Positions 43,501 through 50,805 of a DNA stretch of 64,000 bases are shown piece by piece. Source of the DNA: Scatomorpha sp964367935 (GTDB lineage: Bacteria > Bacillota > Clostridia > Oscillospirales > Oscillospiraceae); the NCBI GenBank assembly GCA_964367935.1, contig CAYIYZ010000005.1, forward strand, positions 62,001 to 126,000, given 5' to 3'. Within the stretch, counting starts at the first letter, position 1; each line of letters starts with the position of its first letter. The notes beneath the pieces were generated by a model that did no database searches, was not told where the DNA came from, and saw only the letters and a list, made by a program, of their open reading frames with translations. The translations under genes and the position numbers were made by a program.

Positions 43501-44165
43501 TGACGCATTCGTATTTCACATTCATACTTTGCTCTCGTGCCACTCACAAATTCATCCAACAGCTCCGTAACAAGAACTAGATCTTCAGGGTGATTCATAG
43601 CCTCCCATTCAGCCAATGAGCCGTCTATCTCATCCTGCGTATAGCCCAGCATACTCAAATACTCATCATTGTATGATATTACATCATTTACTAAGTCCCA
43701 GTCCCAAGTGCCGAACTCCGCCACCTCTATGGCAAGATTTAATATGTCCGTACTCTCACGTAGCATCTGCTCCGTGAGTTTAATATTTGTTATGTCCTGC
43801 AACACACCGCAAAGAATCAGAGGTCTTCCATCCTCCGTATATTCCGTCACCTTGCCCTTATCATGACCCCAAATAATGCTGCCGTCCTTCTTGATCATCC
43901 TAAACTCTGCTTCATATAACGGTGTTTCACCCGCAAGGTACTTATTTACATTATTCTCCGCTATCATTAAATCGCTCGGTAAAAGCATAGATTCCCAGGT
44001 CGATACATGTGGCACAAGCTCCTCCTGCTCGTAGCCCACTATCTCCGCCCATTCCTTGCTGTACATAACATGATTGGTTTCCAAATTCCATACGAAAAGT
44101 CCTATTTTTGTAATAGATATTGTCTCTGTCAAATGTTTTAACGTTATCATATTATTATCAGCCAT
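40533..44165 (-). CDS. Hybrid sensor histidine kinase/response regulator
   Basis: 1210 aa, starting MADNNMITLKHL, 5-6 nt after GAGGGGG. Domain order: two PAS/PAC domains (about 10-130, 140-260), a coiled coil (265-300), a GAF-like region (310-490), HisKA with the phospho-His in NMSHEIRTPLN near 518, HATPase (N box VSNAIKFT; G boxes DTGMGI, GTGLGLAI; to about 740), a degenerate receiver-like domain without the phospho-Asp (745-850), a true receiver (VLVVDDNKVNL near 872, phospho-Asp in VFMDHMMPEMDG near 918), and a C-terminal Hpt (HALKSAAGSIG near 1064). No membrane helix: a cytosolic sensor. Follows the HD-GYP regulator by 34 nt, so the two probably form one phosphorelay. Confidence 0.94.
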   Translation of the reverse strand: MADNNMITLKHLTETISITKIGLFVWNLETNHVMYSKEWAEIVGYEQEELVPHVSTWESMLLPSDLMIAENNVNKYLAGETPLYEAEFRMIKKDGSIIWGHDKGKVTEYTEDGRPLILCGVLQDITNIKLTEQMLRESTDILNLAIEVAEFGTWDWDLVNDVISYNDEYLSMLGYTQDEIDGSLAEWEAMNHPEDLVLVTELLDEFVSGTRAKYECEIRMRHKDGHYIWTRDVGRIISKDENGKATRVIGGHLNIDSLKNSQYQLEETLKEIENHQTHLENEIELRTWTLIEQDQLLMAVNDVSQKLLAVNESDDFDLVLVECLKSLTLAFKTSEFTLWRYIKVKEYEFFHLSHMYRGDTDDNIIFDVKDMSEYISKLLEEDEAFQIHSKEDGNVIINYSRTPLELRTVFETEKSVTDFMSGMSEQWQDNVRDNIENSGGSIATPIYLYNDPFGIIATGCEQGNISYTEAHESMLNISGKLFANAQYKHEMDEQLRAAHEEALLSSEAKSNFLANMSHEIRTPLNAILGMSEIVLRESRGRNTEEYAQEIKKASESLLVIINDILDISKIESGKLEIINVEYNIASLLSDIISLSKMRLEDKPVLLTTFIQSDIPGELYGDEIRIKQVLINLVSNAIKFTRAGNINIEVSCELQDDRAELICTVSDTGMGIKEEDMQRLFLQFERVDTKKNRNIEGTGLGLAITKQLCEMMGGTIEVRSEQGVGSIFTVRLPQRYSCSAPITNKAYGKTVLLYEARELYAESIERTFSDLEVQCTVCANQSELTQLLRESEFDYLLTPVVHIDKIKNLCSVMNLDIKVVLMTDPGDLTIYTGETTVSLPISCIQVAQVFGDGDLANVKKEEGSSFVAPSARVLVVDDNKVNLKVATGLMAPYRLNLDTAINGALAVEMVKSNKYDLVFMDHMMPEMDGIDATAAIRKLEGDYYKKLPIIALTANALVGAKELFVKEGMDDFLAKPVETQKLNEMLQRWLPKDKQEPIVTFERDTKDHKVMIAGVNTNYGISLIGGKLEDYYDVLNTFYFDGINRLETLSAANASRDIEVYRIEIHALKSAAGSIGAFSVSREAGSLEDAAIKGELAYIMEHSAEFENMFRELLSAIDEHLKRNLMRNFEEREEGNVALLESNLKEIEDALTTFDIDVLEKSIQECISYEWKGALDEMLKRLKSLVDSFDYYQARTVVEGMKNEMSLQYYN

Positions 44166-44198
44166 AAATGCCCCCTCTTTCACAAAGCCATCTCCACC

Positions 44199-45260
44199 CT
44201 ACTGCGTCTCTATCTCCGAAATTTGTTTAAATTCGTCTGCCACTGCCACAAATGCAGCAACCATCACTGGATCAAAATGCTCACCACTGTCCTTAATTAT
44301 TATCTCTACCGCCTCTTCATGCTCCTTAGCCTGCTTATACGGTCTTTTAGAAATTATAGCATCATAGGCATCCGCTATCGCCATCATCCTGCCCCCTATT
44401 GGTATATCAGCGCCCTTCAAGCCCTTCGGATATCCCTTGCCATTCCACTTCTCATGATGAGAGAGCGCAAACATCGCCGCAGTCTCCAGAAAGGCATAGT
44501 TATGTACGTCCTTAACCGACGATATAATTATATCCCAGCCAAAATCCGTATGTTTTTTCATCGTATCAAACTCTTCTGTCGTCAACTTACCTTCTTTTAA
44601 AAGTATATGGTCAGGTATGCAAATCTTGCCCACATCATGCATCTGCGCAGCATGACAGAACATATGTACATCTACATCTCTCAATTCACCCGAATACTCA
44701 GAGTCATTTATTAACTGCATCAACAACGCCCTTAAGTACCTACTTGTCCTCAGTATATGACCGCCTGTCGTATGGTCTCTTCGCTCTACCATCTCAGACA
44801 TAGCGTAAACTACCGCATACTGCAACTCCTCTATATGCGCTACCTGCTCTTTTACCATCTGCTTTAAACCTATATTATAGTCGTGCAGTTTTAAATGTAA
44901 CTCCACCCTCTTTTTAAGGAGTGCCGCCGAAAACGGCTTTCTTACATAGTCTACCGCACCTAAATTGAGACCTTGAAACTCACTGCTACCGTCATCCTTC
45001 GCAGTGAGAAATATTACAGGTATACTCCTATACGGTTCGGGCAAATCCTTCTTTGTTCTCTCTATTACCTCAAAACCGCTCATGCCCGGCATCTCCACGT
45101 CAAGTAGTATCAAATCCGGATTTGTATTCGGTATCTCCGCAAGTGCCATTGCCCCGTCTTTTATCAAAACAACATTATACTCGTCACACAGAGCCTTCCG
45201 TGCTATGCTCAAATTCGTGACATTATCATCTATTATCATTATTTTCTTGTTCTTATTCAT
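44199..45260 (-). CDS. Response regulator with HD-GYP domain (c-di-GMP phosphodiesterase)
   Basis: 353 aa. Receiver domain 1-125 (IIDDNVTNLSIA; phospho-Asp in ILLDVEMPGMSG) followed by an HD-GYP domain (about 150-340). Metal and catalytic residues are visible in RDHTTGGHILRTS, AQMHDVGKICIPD (HD pair), LSHHEKWNGKGYPKGLKG (the GYP motif) and ADAYDAI. The enzyme should hydrolyse c-di-GMP to pGpG/GMP under control of phosphorylation, most simply by the kinase encoded next. Confidence 0.95.
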   Translation of the reverse strand: MNKNKKIMIIDDNVTNLSIARKALCDEYNVVLIKDGAMALAEIPNTNPDLILLDVEMPGMSGFEVIERTKKDLPEPYRSIPVIFLTAKDDGSSEFQGLNLGAVDYVRKPFSAALLKKRVELHLKLHDYNIGLKQMVKEQVAHIEELQYAVVYAMSEMVERRDHTTGGHILRTSRYLRALLMQLINDSEYSGELRDVDVHMFCHAAQMHDVGKICIPDHILLKEGKLTTEEFDTMKKHTDFGWDIIISSVKDVHNYAFLETAAMFALSHHEKWNGKGYPKGLKGADIPIGGRMMAIADAYDAIISKRPYKQAKEHEEAVEIIIKDSGEHFDPVMVAAFVAVADEFKQISEIETQ

Positions 45261-45348
45261 AATGCGACTCCATATATTGTAATTGTGGACTTATTTTCAA
45301 AACAGCACTCTCAGTGATATGTCCCTCGGCACACTATAACGTTTATTA

Positions 45349-45377
45349 ATTATATAACATTTCGTCTGCTTTTTCAA
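45349..45377 (-). promoter_or_regulatory. Promoter of the HD-GYP/hybrid kinase operon
   Basis: On the minus strand TTGAAA (45377-45372), 17-nt spacer, TATAAT (45354-45349). Confidence 0.65.
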
Positions 45378-45459
45378 TACAATTTCGTTACTGTTTACTG
45401 ACTTTAAACGTACTATACAGCCCTGAAACTACTGCTCCGACATATAAGGCAAGCGCACA

Positions 45460-45499
45460 AAGAAAACGGACGAGTCATTTTTGACTTGTCCGTTTTCTT
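45460..45499 (-). terminator. Terminator after the 196-aa unknown gene
   Basis: An 18-bp stem with one G-T pair (core AAAACGGACGAGTCA), loop TTTT, starting 11 nt past the stop codon; modest T content in the tail. Confidence 0.75.
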
Positions 45500-45509
45500 A
45501 TACTAAGTA

Positions 45510-46100
45510 CTATATTTCTTTTGCCTCTAAATACACAGACCACATATCAAGCTCAGCATAATATTCTCTGCCCGTTGTTTTGTGTTCGGAAATAGGGCTA
45601 TTACTGTAAGTTGCAGCCTGCTTCATCATCCAAGCAATGTAATTCATCCTATCATTTATTCCGGGTGTTAATACTTCACCGTAAACAGTGTGATTAAGCA
45701 TACCGGTAAGAGAGCCCAAAGCTGCACCCTTGCCGCCGTTTAAATGCCCTTCTAAGGCACGAAACTCGATGTATGTGGCATTTTTAGGGTCTACTTTGTT
45801 AATCTCTATGGTCTGCTCAAAGCGATTACCTGTTTTGTTGTCAACCCCTACTACATGTGCTATTGGGTTTTCGTCGGTCGACTCCGCCGCATAGTCAACC
45901 CTAATCGACATGCCATTGGCTTGTCCACCTGAAAAAATGGTGTTTTCATTGGGCATGAATACATGAATATTTGTAGGTGTTTCACTCTGACTAACTAAAC
46001 GGGTAAGATCCGCAAAGCTTCTGTTGGTATTTTGACTGTTAACTACAGCATTTTTCGTCTGCCCAAGCGGGCTATATGACACTTGATTTCCAATTCTCAT
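45510..46100 (-). CDS. Protein of unknown function (196 aa)
   Basis: MRIGNQVSYSPLGQ start, with GGAGG 5-8 nt upstream. No signal peptide, membrane helix or cysteine. The N-terminal 35 residues are polar and probably flexible; residues 45-130 look like a compact alpha/beta domain (IHVFMPNENTIFSGG, FEQTIEINKVDPKNATYIEF); the C-terminal half is helical (INDRMNYIAWMMKQAATYSN). The short MxI-type polar start resembles proteins linked to flagellar export in Firmicutes, such as the DUF5610-like protein at 47972, but I do not recognise a family. Confidence 0.65.
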   Translation of the reverse strand: MRIGNQVSYSPLGQTKNAVVNSQNTNRSFADLTRLVSQSETPTNIHVFMPNENTIFSGGQANGMSIRVDYAAESTDENPIAHVVGVDNKTGNRFEQTIEINKVDPKNATYIEFRALEGHLNGGKGAALGSLTGMLNHTVYGEVLTPGINDRMNYIAWMMKQAATYSNSPISEHKTTGREYYAELDMWSVYLEAKEI

Positions 46101-46154
46101 AATCTATCCTCCTTTTATGATAAACTGCACGTCGTCAATTCGTAACTTCTTCGC

Positions 46155-46571
46155 CTAAAAAACAAAAATCGCAATCACAATCATTACCCCGGCTAAGACA
46201 AAACATATCGCCGAAGCAAGTGCATTTGAGTTTGTCCCTATTATTGTATTCGGCACGGCCTCGTTCGGTCTGCTTTTATACACTCGCAGCTGCACCGTAT
46301 CGCCCTCCTTATATTTCGACACCGCTTTACCAAAAAAGTTTGTAGCTATGGCATGCGCTGACTTATATTTCCTGCCACCATACTCATATTCAAACACAGG
46401 CGCATAGTTATTGCTCGTGCCATCCCCCACACTCTGCGTATGTCCTAACTCAAAGCCGACTACCCTGCCGCACACTACCTCGTACTCACCCTCACTTGCG
46501 TTTGCATTTTTCCTAAGACCGTATACACCCGTCGCCACAAACGCTATCGCCATCACTATTAGTATACCCAC
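46155..46571 (-). CDS. DUF3592-type membrane protein
   Basis: 138 aa. Two transmembrane helices (2-19 and 117-137) flank an extracytoplasmic beta-rich domain of about 95 residues (VVCGRVVGFE, YAPVFEYEYGGRKY, YKEGDTVQLRVYKSRPNEA). The PVFEYEYGGRKY and GDTVxLRVYxxxPxEA parts are characteristic of DUF3592. Function unknown. It precedes no obvious partner; CapA lies upstream on the same strand, 25 nt away. Confidence 0.75.
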   Translation of the reverse strand: MGILIVMAIAFVATGVYGLRKNANASEGEYEVVCGRVVGFELGHTQSVGDGTSNNYAPVFEYEYGGRKYKSAHAIATNFFGKAVSKYKEGDTVQLRVYKSRPNEAVPNTIIGTNSNALASAICFVLAGVMIVIAIFVF

Positions 46572-46596
46572 AGCCTTTTCCTCTCTTTACTCTTTT

Positions 46597-47829
46597 CTAT
46601 ATACTCCCATCCCATATTCTCACATCTATGCCGCCGTTAACTTCGTCAAACGCCGGGTCATACACCAAATGTAAGTTTTCAAGTCCTCTCTCAAACTCCA
46701 AGTACGCCCACTCATTTAATACACTGCCCTCGCCGCTCTCATAGCCCGACATCATCGCACGTATATCGCAGACCTTCACGCCCCTACCCTCACTGTAAAT
46801 ACCAAAGCGGTGAAAGTCAAATATCATCAGTGGCTTATACGACACATGTGTTATATACGCCTCACCTGTCAGATTATTCTTCTCAAGGCTTATATCCACA
46901 CAGGCCGACAGCGGTTCATAGTCACCATCCATATTCGCAAAAAAGTTGCCGAGACTGTACACGATAAAACCCGTCTTTTCCACGCCGTCTATGTCCGTAA
47001 ACTCTCGTAGTTCCATAGGCTGAGGCACATGCGGATGACTGCCCACAATGATATCCACGCCATTATAAAAGAAATAGTCCGACAGTTGTTCCTGATACTC
47101 TATAGGCTCTAAATAATACTCATAGCCCCAGTGAAGCTGCATTACTATAAAGTCAGTTTCGAGAGCCCTCGCCGCCGCAAGATCTGAGTCTAAGCCTTCA
47201 TAGTCTACATGCAGTGGGTTTACACTCTTATAGTCCGTAAATATCGTGTTGACCGCATAATCGAAATTATCTATGTCCATGCCGTTCGTGCCATAGGTAT
47301 ACGCCATAAACGCCACACTCACCCCATTTATGTCCTTGACGACTATACCGTTATTCTCATCGCGTTCCTCCTGTGAACGATAGGTGCCCACGTGGTCAAG
47401 ACCCTGCTCGTCAAGTATATCCAATGTGCGGTAGAGACCTGCCTCAAGCCCGTCCATAGCGTGATTACTTGCCGTATTTATAAGGTCAAAACCAACGTCC
47501 TTGAGGCCCGTCGCAAGCTCCCCGGGCGTCTTGAACATAGGGTAGCCCGTGTAGTACTGTACATCGGGAAAACTCGTCTCTATAGTGCATATGCTGTAGT
47601 CAGACTCACTGAGTGCCTGCCTCACACCGTCGAAAAACGGTGCATAGTCATAGCCCTCGTCCGTCATCGCCTCTGCATTTATTCTATCGTGTATCACTAT
47701 ATCCCCGAAAACGCTCAGCTTCGCTGTACTGAGCACCTCCACCTCTACCGTAAGTTCCTCTAGCTGTGACACATTTGCATAAACACTGAGAAATAGTATT
47801 ATATTCGCAAGCATTTTTACTACAGACAT
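46597..47829 (-). CDS. CapA family protein (second copy)
   Basis: 410 aa. An N-terminal helix (3-20) acts as signal or anchor, followed by the CapA/PGA_cap fold: SVFGDIVIHDRIN, CTIETSFPD, TASNHAMDGLEAG, QLHWGYEYYLEP, VGSHPHVPQPMELR and YSLGNFFANMDG. The set of motifs is the same as in the paralogue at 27876-29048, but the two differ strongly outside the motifs, so they are old paralogues. The extra C-terminal 90 residues follow the phosphatase-like core. Likely envelope enzyme or capsule-related factor. Confidence 0.87.
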   Translation of the reverse strand: MSVVKMLANIILFLSVYANVSQLEELTVEVEVLSTAKLSVFGDIVIHDRINAEAMTDEGYDYAPFFDGVRQALSESDYSICTIETSFPDVQYYTGYPMFKTPGELATGLKDVGFDLINTASNHAMDGLEAGLYRTLDILDEQGLDHVGTYRSQEERDENNGIVVKDINGVSVAFMAYTYGTNGMDIDNFDYAVNTIFTDYKSVNPLHVDYEGLDSDLAAARALETDFIVMQLHWGYEYYLEPIEYQEQLSDYFFYNGVDIIVGSHPHVPQPMELREFTDIDGVEKTGFIVYSLGNFFANMDGDYEPLSACVDISLEKNNLTGEAYITHVSYKPLMIFDFHRFGIYSEGRGVKVCDIRAMMSGYESGEGSVLNEWAYLEFERGLENLHLVYDPAFDEVNGGIDVRIWDGSI

Positions 47830-47971
47830 GCTCTTCGCTCCCCCATCTCGACCTTTTCTCTTTACTTATTATAATACATTTCTTTAAGTAGCGCAAACAG
47901 ATATGCTTGTAATTTAGGAAAATTTGTGTTATACTCTGCGTATAAAAAGTTTGTATAAGAGGAGCACCGTC

Positions 47972-48643
47972 ATGAATATATCAAATGTACAGGGCGCAAG
48001 TGCCTACAGTAGTATAGCAAGCACAAATGCCGACGCTGTGGCTAAGAGCTCTCAGAATACGCTTATTGAGGAAAGTGCTAAAAATGTTGACACTTTCAAT
48101 AAGTCCGAGGCCGAGACGGAGAGTGTTACATATGCTCCGCCCAAGAAGCTCACGCAGGCACAGTTAGAGGAAATTAACAGGCAATCACTCGAAAACAATC
48201 TTAAGTTTCTTGCGGACATGGTGGGTGAAAATATCAGTGCGCAGTCAGCTCAGGTTTCAAGCTACTACGACGGCTTTGAGCTGAGTGAGGACAGCACTGC
48301 CCTCTTAACCGAGATATTCGGCAGTTTAGAGGCGGCTTTGCCCGTCCCTGCCACCACTGCCGAGGGCGCACTTGCGGACATTTCAGAGGGCGGAGCCTAC
48401 TCTGTTGAGGCTGTGTCCGATAGGATAATGACCATGGCTAACTTCTTTGCCGACGGTGACCTTGACGTGCTCGCTGAAATGAAAGATGCTGTCATGAAGG
48501 GCTTCGAGGAGGCGGGTCTCAATTTGGAGACCGGTGAGGGTATGCCCGACATCACCATGGATACATATGAGCATGTAATGAAGGAGTTTGACAGCTTGTT
48601 AAACCCCGAAACGCAGGAAGTCCCTGCCGAAACCGAGAAGTAG
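47972..48643 (+). CDS. DUF5610-like protein
   Basis: 223 aa, starting MNISNVQGASAYSS with GAGGAGC 5-7 nt upstream; the 16 codons before are not part of the protein. No signal peptide. The N-terminal 80 residues are polar and low-complexity. The C-terminal segment MKDAVMKGFEEAGLNLETG, MPDITMDTYEHVMKEFDSLL resembles the conserved end of DUF5610 proteins (KGFxxAxxxLxxxG... T.. ..V...D). Such proteins are often encoded near motility genes; none is in this window. Function unknown. Confidence 0.7.
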   Translation: MNISNVQGASAYSSIASTNADAVAKSSQNTLIEESAKNVDTFNKSEAETESVTYAPPKKLTQAQLEEINRQSLENNLKFLADMVGENISAQSAQVSSYYDGFELSEDSTALLTEIFGSLEAALPVPATTAEGALADISEGGAYSVEAVSDRIMTMANFFADGDLDVLAEMKDAVMKGFEEAGLNLETGEGMPDITMDTYEHVMKEFDSLLNPETQEVPAETEK

Positions 48644-48655
48644 AGATGAATTCAT

Positions 48656-48693
48656 AAATCCACAGCCGCATTGTACGGCTGTGGATTTTTTAG
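48656..48693 (+). terminator. Terminator after the DUF5610-like gene
   Basis: A perfect 13-bp stem (core TCCACAGCCG/CGGCTGTGGA), 7-nt loop, T run. Confidence 0.88.
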
Positions 48694-48733
48694 TTAATAA
48701 AATGACGCTCATGGTGCAATCTACTCTTGTTTA

Positions 48734-48749
48734 ATTTAGTATACTAAAT
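48734..48749. promoter_or_regulatory. 16-bp perfect palindrome before the NTF2-like gene
   Basis: ATTTAGTATACTAAAT, 40 nt before the start codon. It contains a possible -10 (TATACT, 48740-48745), so a bound dimeric regulator (MarR/TetR type) would block transcription. No regulator gene is adjacent. Confidence 0.5.
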
Positions 48750-48789
48750 ATACCGTAGGGCGGTAAAAAAATATAAAGGAGCTGAAATC

Positions 48790-49290
48790 ATGTCAGAAGA
48801 ATTGAAAATGCTATTAGCCAAGGAAGCCATCAGAGACCAAATTTACACCTATTGTCGTGCACTCGACAGAATTGACAATGAACTGGGTTACTCGGTCTTT
48901 GCCGAGGACAGTGAGGTCAATTACGGGCCCACTTTCCCCAAAGGAACAGGTCGACAATTCATAGACGAAATGCTTAACCAGCATAGAAATATGATTTCGA
49001 CCCACCATATGATGACCAATATTCTCATCGAGATTGACGGTGACAGAGCAAAGAGTGAGACCTACATGTACGCCGCCTGTAAGTTCCCCTCAAAGGACGA
49101 CAGCACCTTCACTGTTGAGGCTCGTTGCCGTGACATTGACCTGTGGGAATGTCGTGAGGGTAAGTGGCTGATTGTTAAGCGCATTGTGGCAGGCGACAAC
49201 ACGAGGATATTGTCACGCTACAAGGATCTGCCTAACTATAACTGCGGTCGTGACGACAAGACTGACCCTTGCTACACTGTAAATTTATAA
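48790..49290 (+). CDS. SnoaL/NTF2-fold family protein
   Basis: 166 aa. A cone-shaped alpha+beta barrel of the SnoaL-like (NTF2 superfamily) type: AIRDQIYTYCRALDR (helix with the usual Y-x3-D), VFAEDSEVNYG, HHMMTNILIEIDGDRAKSETYM-type strand (key part THHMMTNILIEI), and WLIVKRIV. The Asp/His pair (D of ALDRID/ED and HH at about 75) is where LinA-, SnoaL- and ketosteroid-isomerase-like enzymes hold their catalytic residues. Reaction unknown. Own terminator and a palindromic operator candidate upstream. Confidence 0.83.
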   Translation: MSEELKMLLAKEAIRDQIYTYCRALDRIDNELGYSVFAEDSEVNYGPTFPKGTGRQFIDEMLNQHRNMISTHHMMTNILIEIDGDRAKSETYMYAACKFPSKDDSTFTVEARCRDIDLWECREGKWLIVKRIVAGDNTRILSRYKDLPNYNCGRDDKTDPCYTVNL

Positions 49291-49303
49291 GTTTTTCCTT
49301 TAG

Positions 49304-49339
49304 AGGTCGTGAGGCTATTTCGCCTTACGACCTTTTTTC
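49304..49339 (+). terminator. Terminator of the NTF2-like gene
   Basis: A 12-bp stem (AGGTCGTGAGGC/GCCTTACGACCT, one G-T pair), loop TATTTC, tail TTTTTTCGG. Confidence 0.87.
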
Positions 49340-49357
49340 GGCTCTGATTTGCATGTA

Positions 49358-49386
49358 TTGCTATTTTTTATTTACAATGCTATAAT
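49358..49386 (+). promoter_or_regulatory. Promoter of the VanX/VanY-like peptidase
   Basis: TTGCTA (49358-49363), 17-nt spacer, TATAAT (49381-49386), 28 nt before the ATG. Confidence 0.55.
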
Positions 49387-49413
49387 ATCAGAAAAAATTA
49401 TCGGGGGATTAAT

Positions 49414-50775
49414 ATGCCCAACACTGAACGTGACACGAATGATCAAACTCGTAAAAACAAAATACAATCTGCTTATAATTTTTTCAGGCTGCTATTCGTT
49501 TTTTTACTTGCAGGCCTGTTTATTATCACCGCTTTTTTGAGGGTAGATGATTGGTCTGATGAGCAGTCGTCACGGCCGCTCACAGGAACAAAGTCAGCGG
49601 CAAATGTTTTAAGAGACGACAGTGTTCTTTTAGTGCGTCCCACTCCGACACCAACACCCACGCCGACACCTACGTCAGCTCCTAGCACGACACCCGAACC
49701 TGTACCCACCGAGGACTTAAATGCACAGCCTGTGCCTGCACTGGCCCCTATTTTACCGCAAGCTGAGCAAGGGTATATAACGGAAATTACACATAGCGCC
49801 TTTGAATTGCCCATCATAAATGCAACGGGCTACACCGCTGTGGACACTGACATAATGTCCGATGCTACAGGCACAAGTGCGGTAGGATCCATTAATGCCG
49901 GACAAGCATTTAAAATACTCGCCGAACACGGATCTTGGTGGTACATTGAGTTTAACGACGCCGTTGGTTGGGTGGACAGTAACATCTGTTTTATAAATTT
50001 ACCCGATGTTGTCCCGTCTATCGTATACAACATTACAAATTCATCTGCTTCACTCTACATGAGTTCGGGCTTTGAGCTACCCGACATAACAGGTCATGCA
50101 CTATACAATAGTTTGTCATATAACGAGCGACTTGAGCGCGAGCATTACGTCGTGCCTGTTCTCTACCCCATGGCAAAGAAAATCTCGGAGGCACAACAGC
50201 TTGCACTCTCCGAGGGTAACACACTTATTATTTTCGAAGTGTATCGACCACAGGCAACTCAAGTACGGATAGCAGACACTTTGCAGTCACTTTCCGAGAG
50301 TAATGCGGACGTTCACAGTGGTATAAACACTGAGCCTTGGACTGTGGATTGGTTTGTCGCCAGTGGCATTTCTTACCATCAAAAGGGAATCGCCATAGAC
50401 GTCAGCCTCGCTGCTGTCGAGAAAGCCGAGACAAGGTATGCTGGCAATTACGCATACACGGCGGTTACGGAGTACACGCCCTACACCATGCCCACAGACA
50501 TGCACGAGCTGAGTGCAAGCGCCGCCGCTTTCACCACTGCCGTCGAGGCATCGTCCGAGACCGATTGGCTAAGCGCTTCGCTTGCAGAGAGCATGAACGA
50601 ACCATCAATAACGCTACAAGGCTATTGTACAGAAGCAGGACTCACCCCCTTAGCATCCGAATGGTGGCATTTTAATGACCTTGAAACAGCTGCACTTGTC
50701 GGCGAGCTCACAAGTAGAGGTGACTTCACACTATCGCAATGCCTGAGCGAAGCACCGCCGACTGTCGAGGGGTAA
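49414..50775 (+). CDS. Membrane-anchored M15-family D-Ala peptidase with SH3 domain
   Basis: 453 aa. An N-terminal membrane anchor (about 24-44) and a TPTPTPTPTS linker (70-90) precede a bacterial SH3-like domain (about 135-195; VGSINAGQAFKILAEHGSWWYIEF). Residues about 215-440 form a M15 zinc peptidase of the VanX/DdpX and VanY kind: VYRPQATQVRIA, zinc ligands in SYHQKGIAIDVSL (SxHxxGxAxD, near 319) and the final EWWHFND (near 415). It should cleave D-Ala-D-Ala dipeptide or trim peptidoglycan stems. No vanH/vanA genes are near, so it is probably a housekeeping wall enzyme. The following secreted protein starts 30 nt later. Confidence 0.87.
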   Translation: MPNTERDTNDQTRKNKIQSAYNFFRLLFVFLLAGLFIITAFLRVDDWSDEQSSRPLTGTKSAANVLRDDSVLLVRPTPTPTPTPTPTSAPSTTPEPVPTEDLNAQPVPALAPILPQAEQGYITEITHSAFELPIINATGYTAVDTDIMSDATGTSAVGSINAGQAFKILAEHGSWWYIEFNDAVGWVDSNICFINLPDVVPSIVYNITNSSASLYMSSGFELPDITGHALYNSLSYNERLEREHYVVPVLYPMAKKISEAQQLALSEGNTLIIFEVYRPQATQVRIADTLQSLSESNADVHSGINTEPWTVDWFVASGISYHQKGIAIDVSLAAVEKAETRYAGNYAYTAVTEYTPYTMPTDMHELSASAAAFTTAVEASSETDWLSASLAESMNEPSITLQGYCTEAGLTPLASEWWHFNDLETAALVGELTSRGDFTLSQCLSEAPPTVEG

Positions 50776-50805
50776 TGTAAACAACATTAAACTTGGAGGT
50801 GCGAT

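Noticed and set aside
49414..50775. VanX/VanY-like gene as a vancomycin-resistance cluster
   Set aside because: No vanH, vanA/B-type ligase or vanRS genes are adjacent; such peptidases are common wall enzymes.
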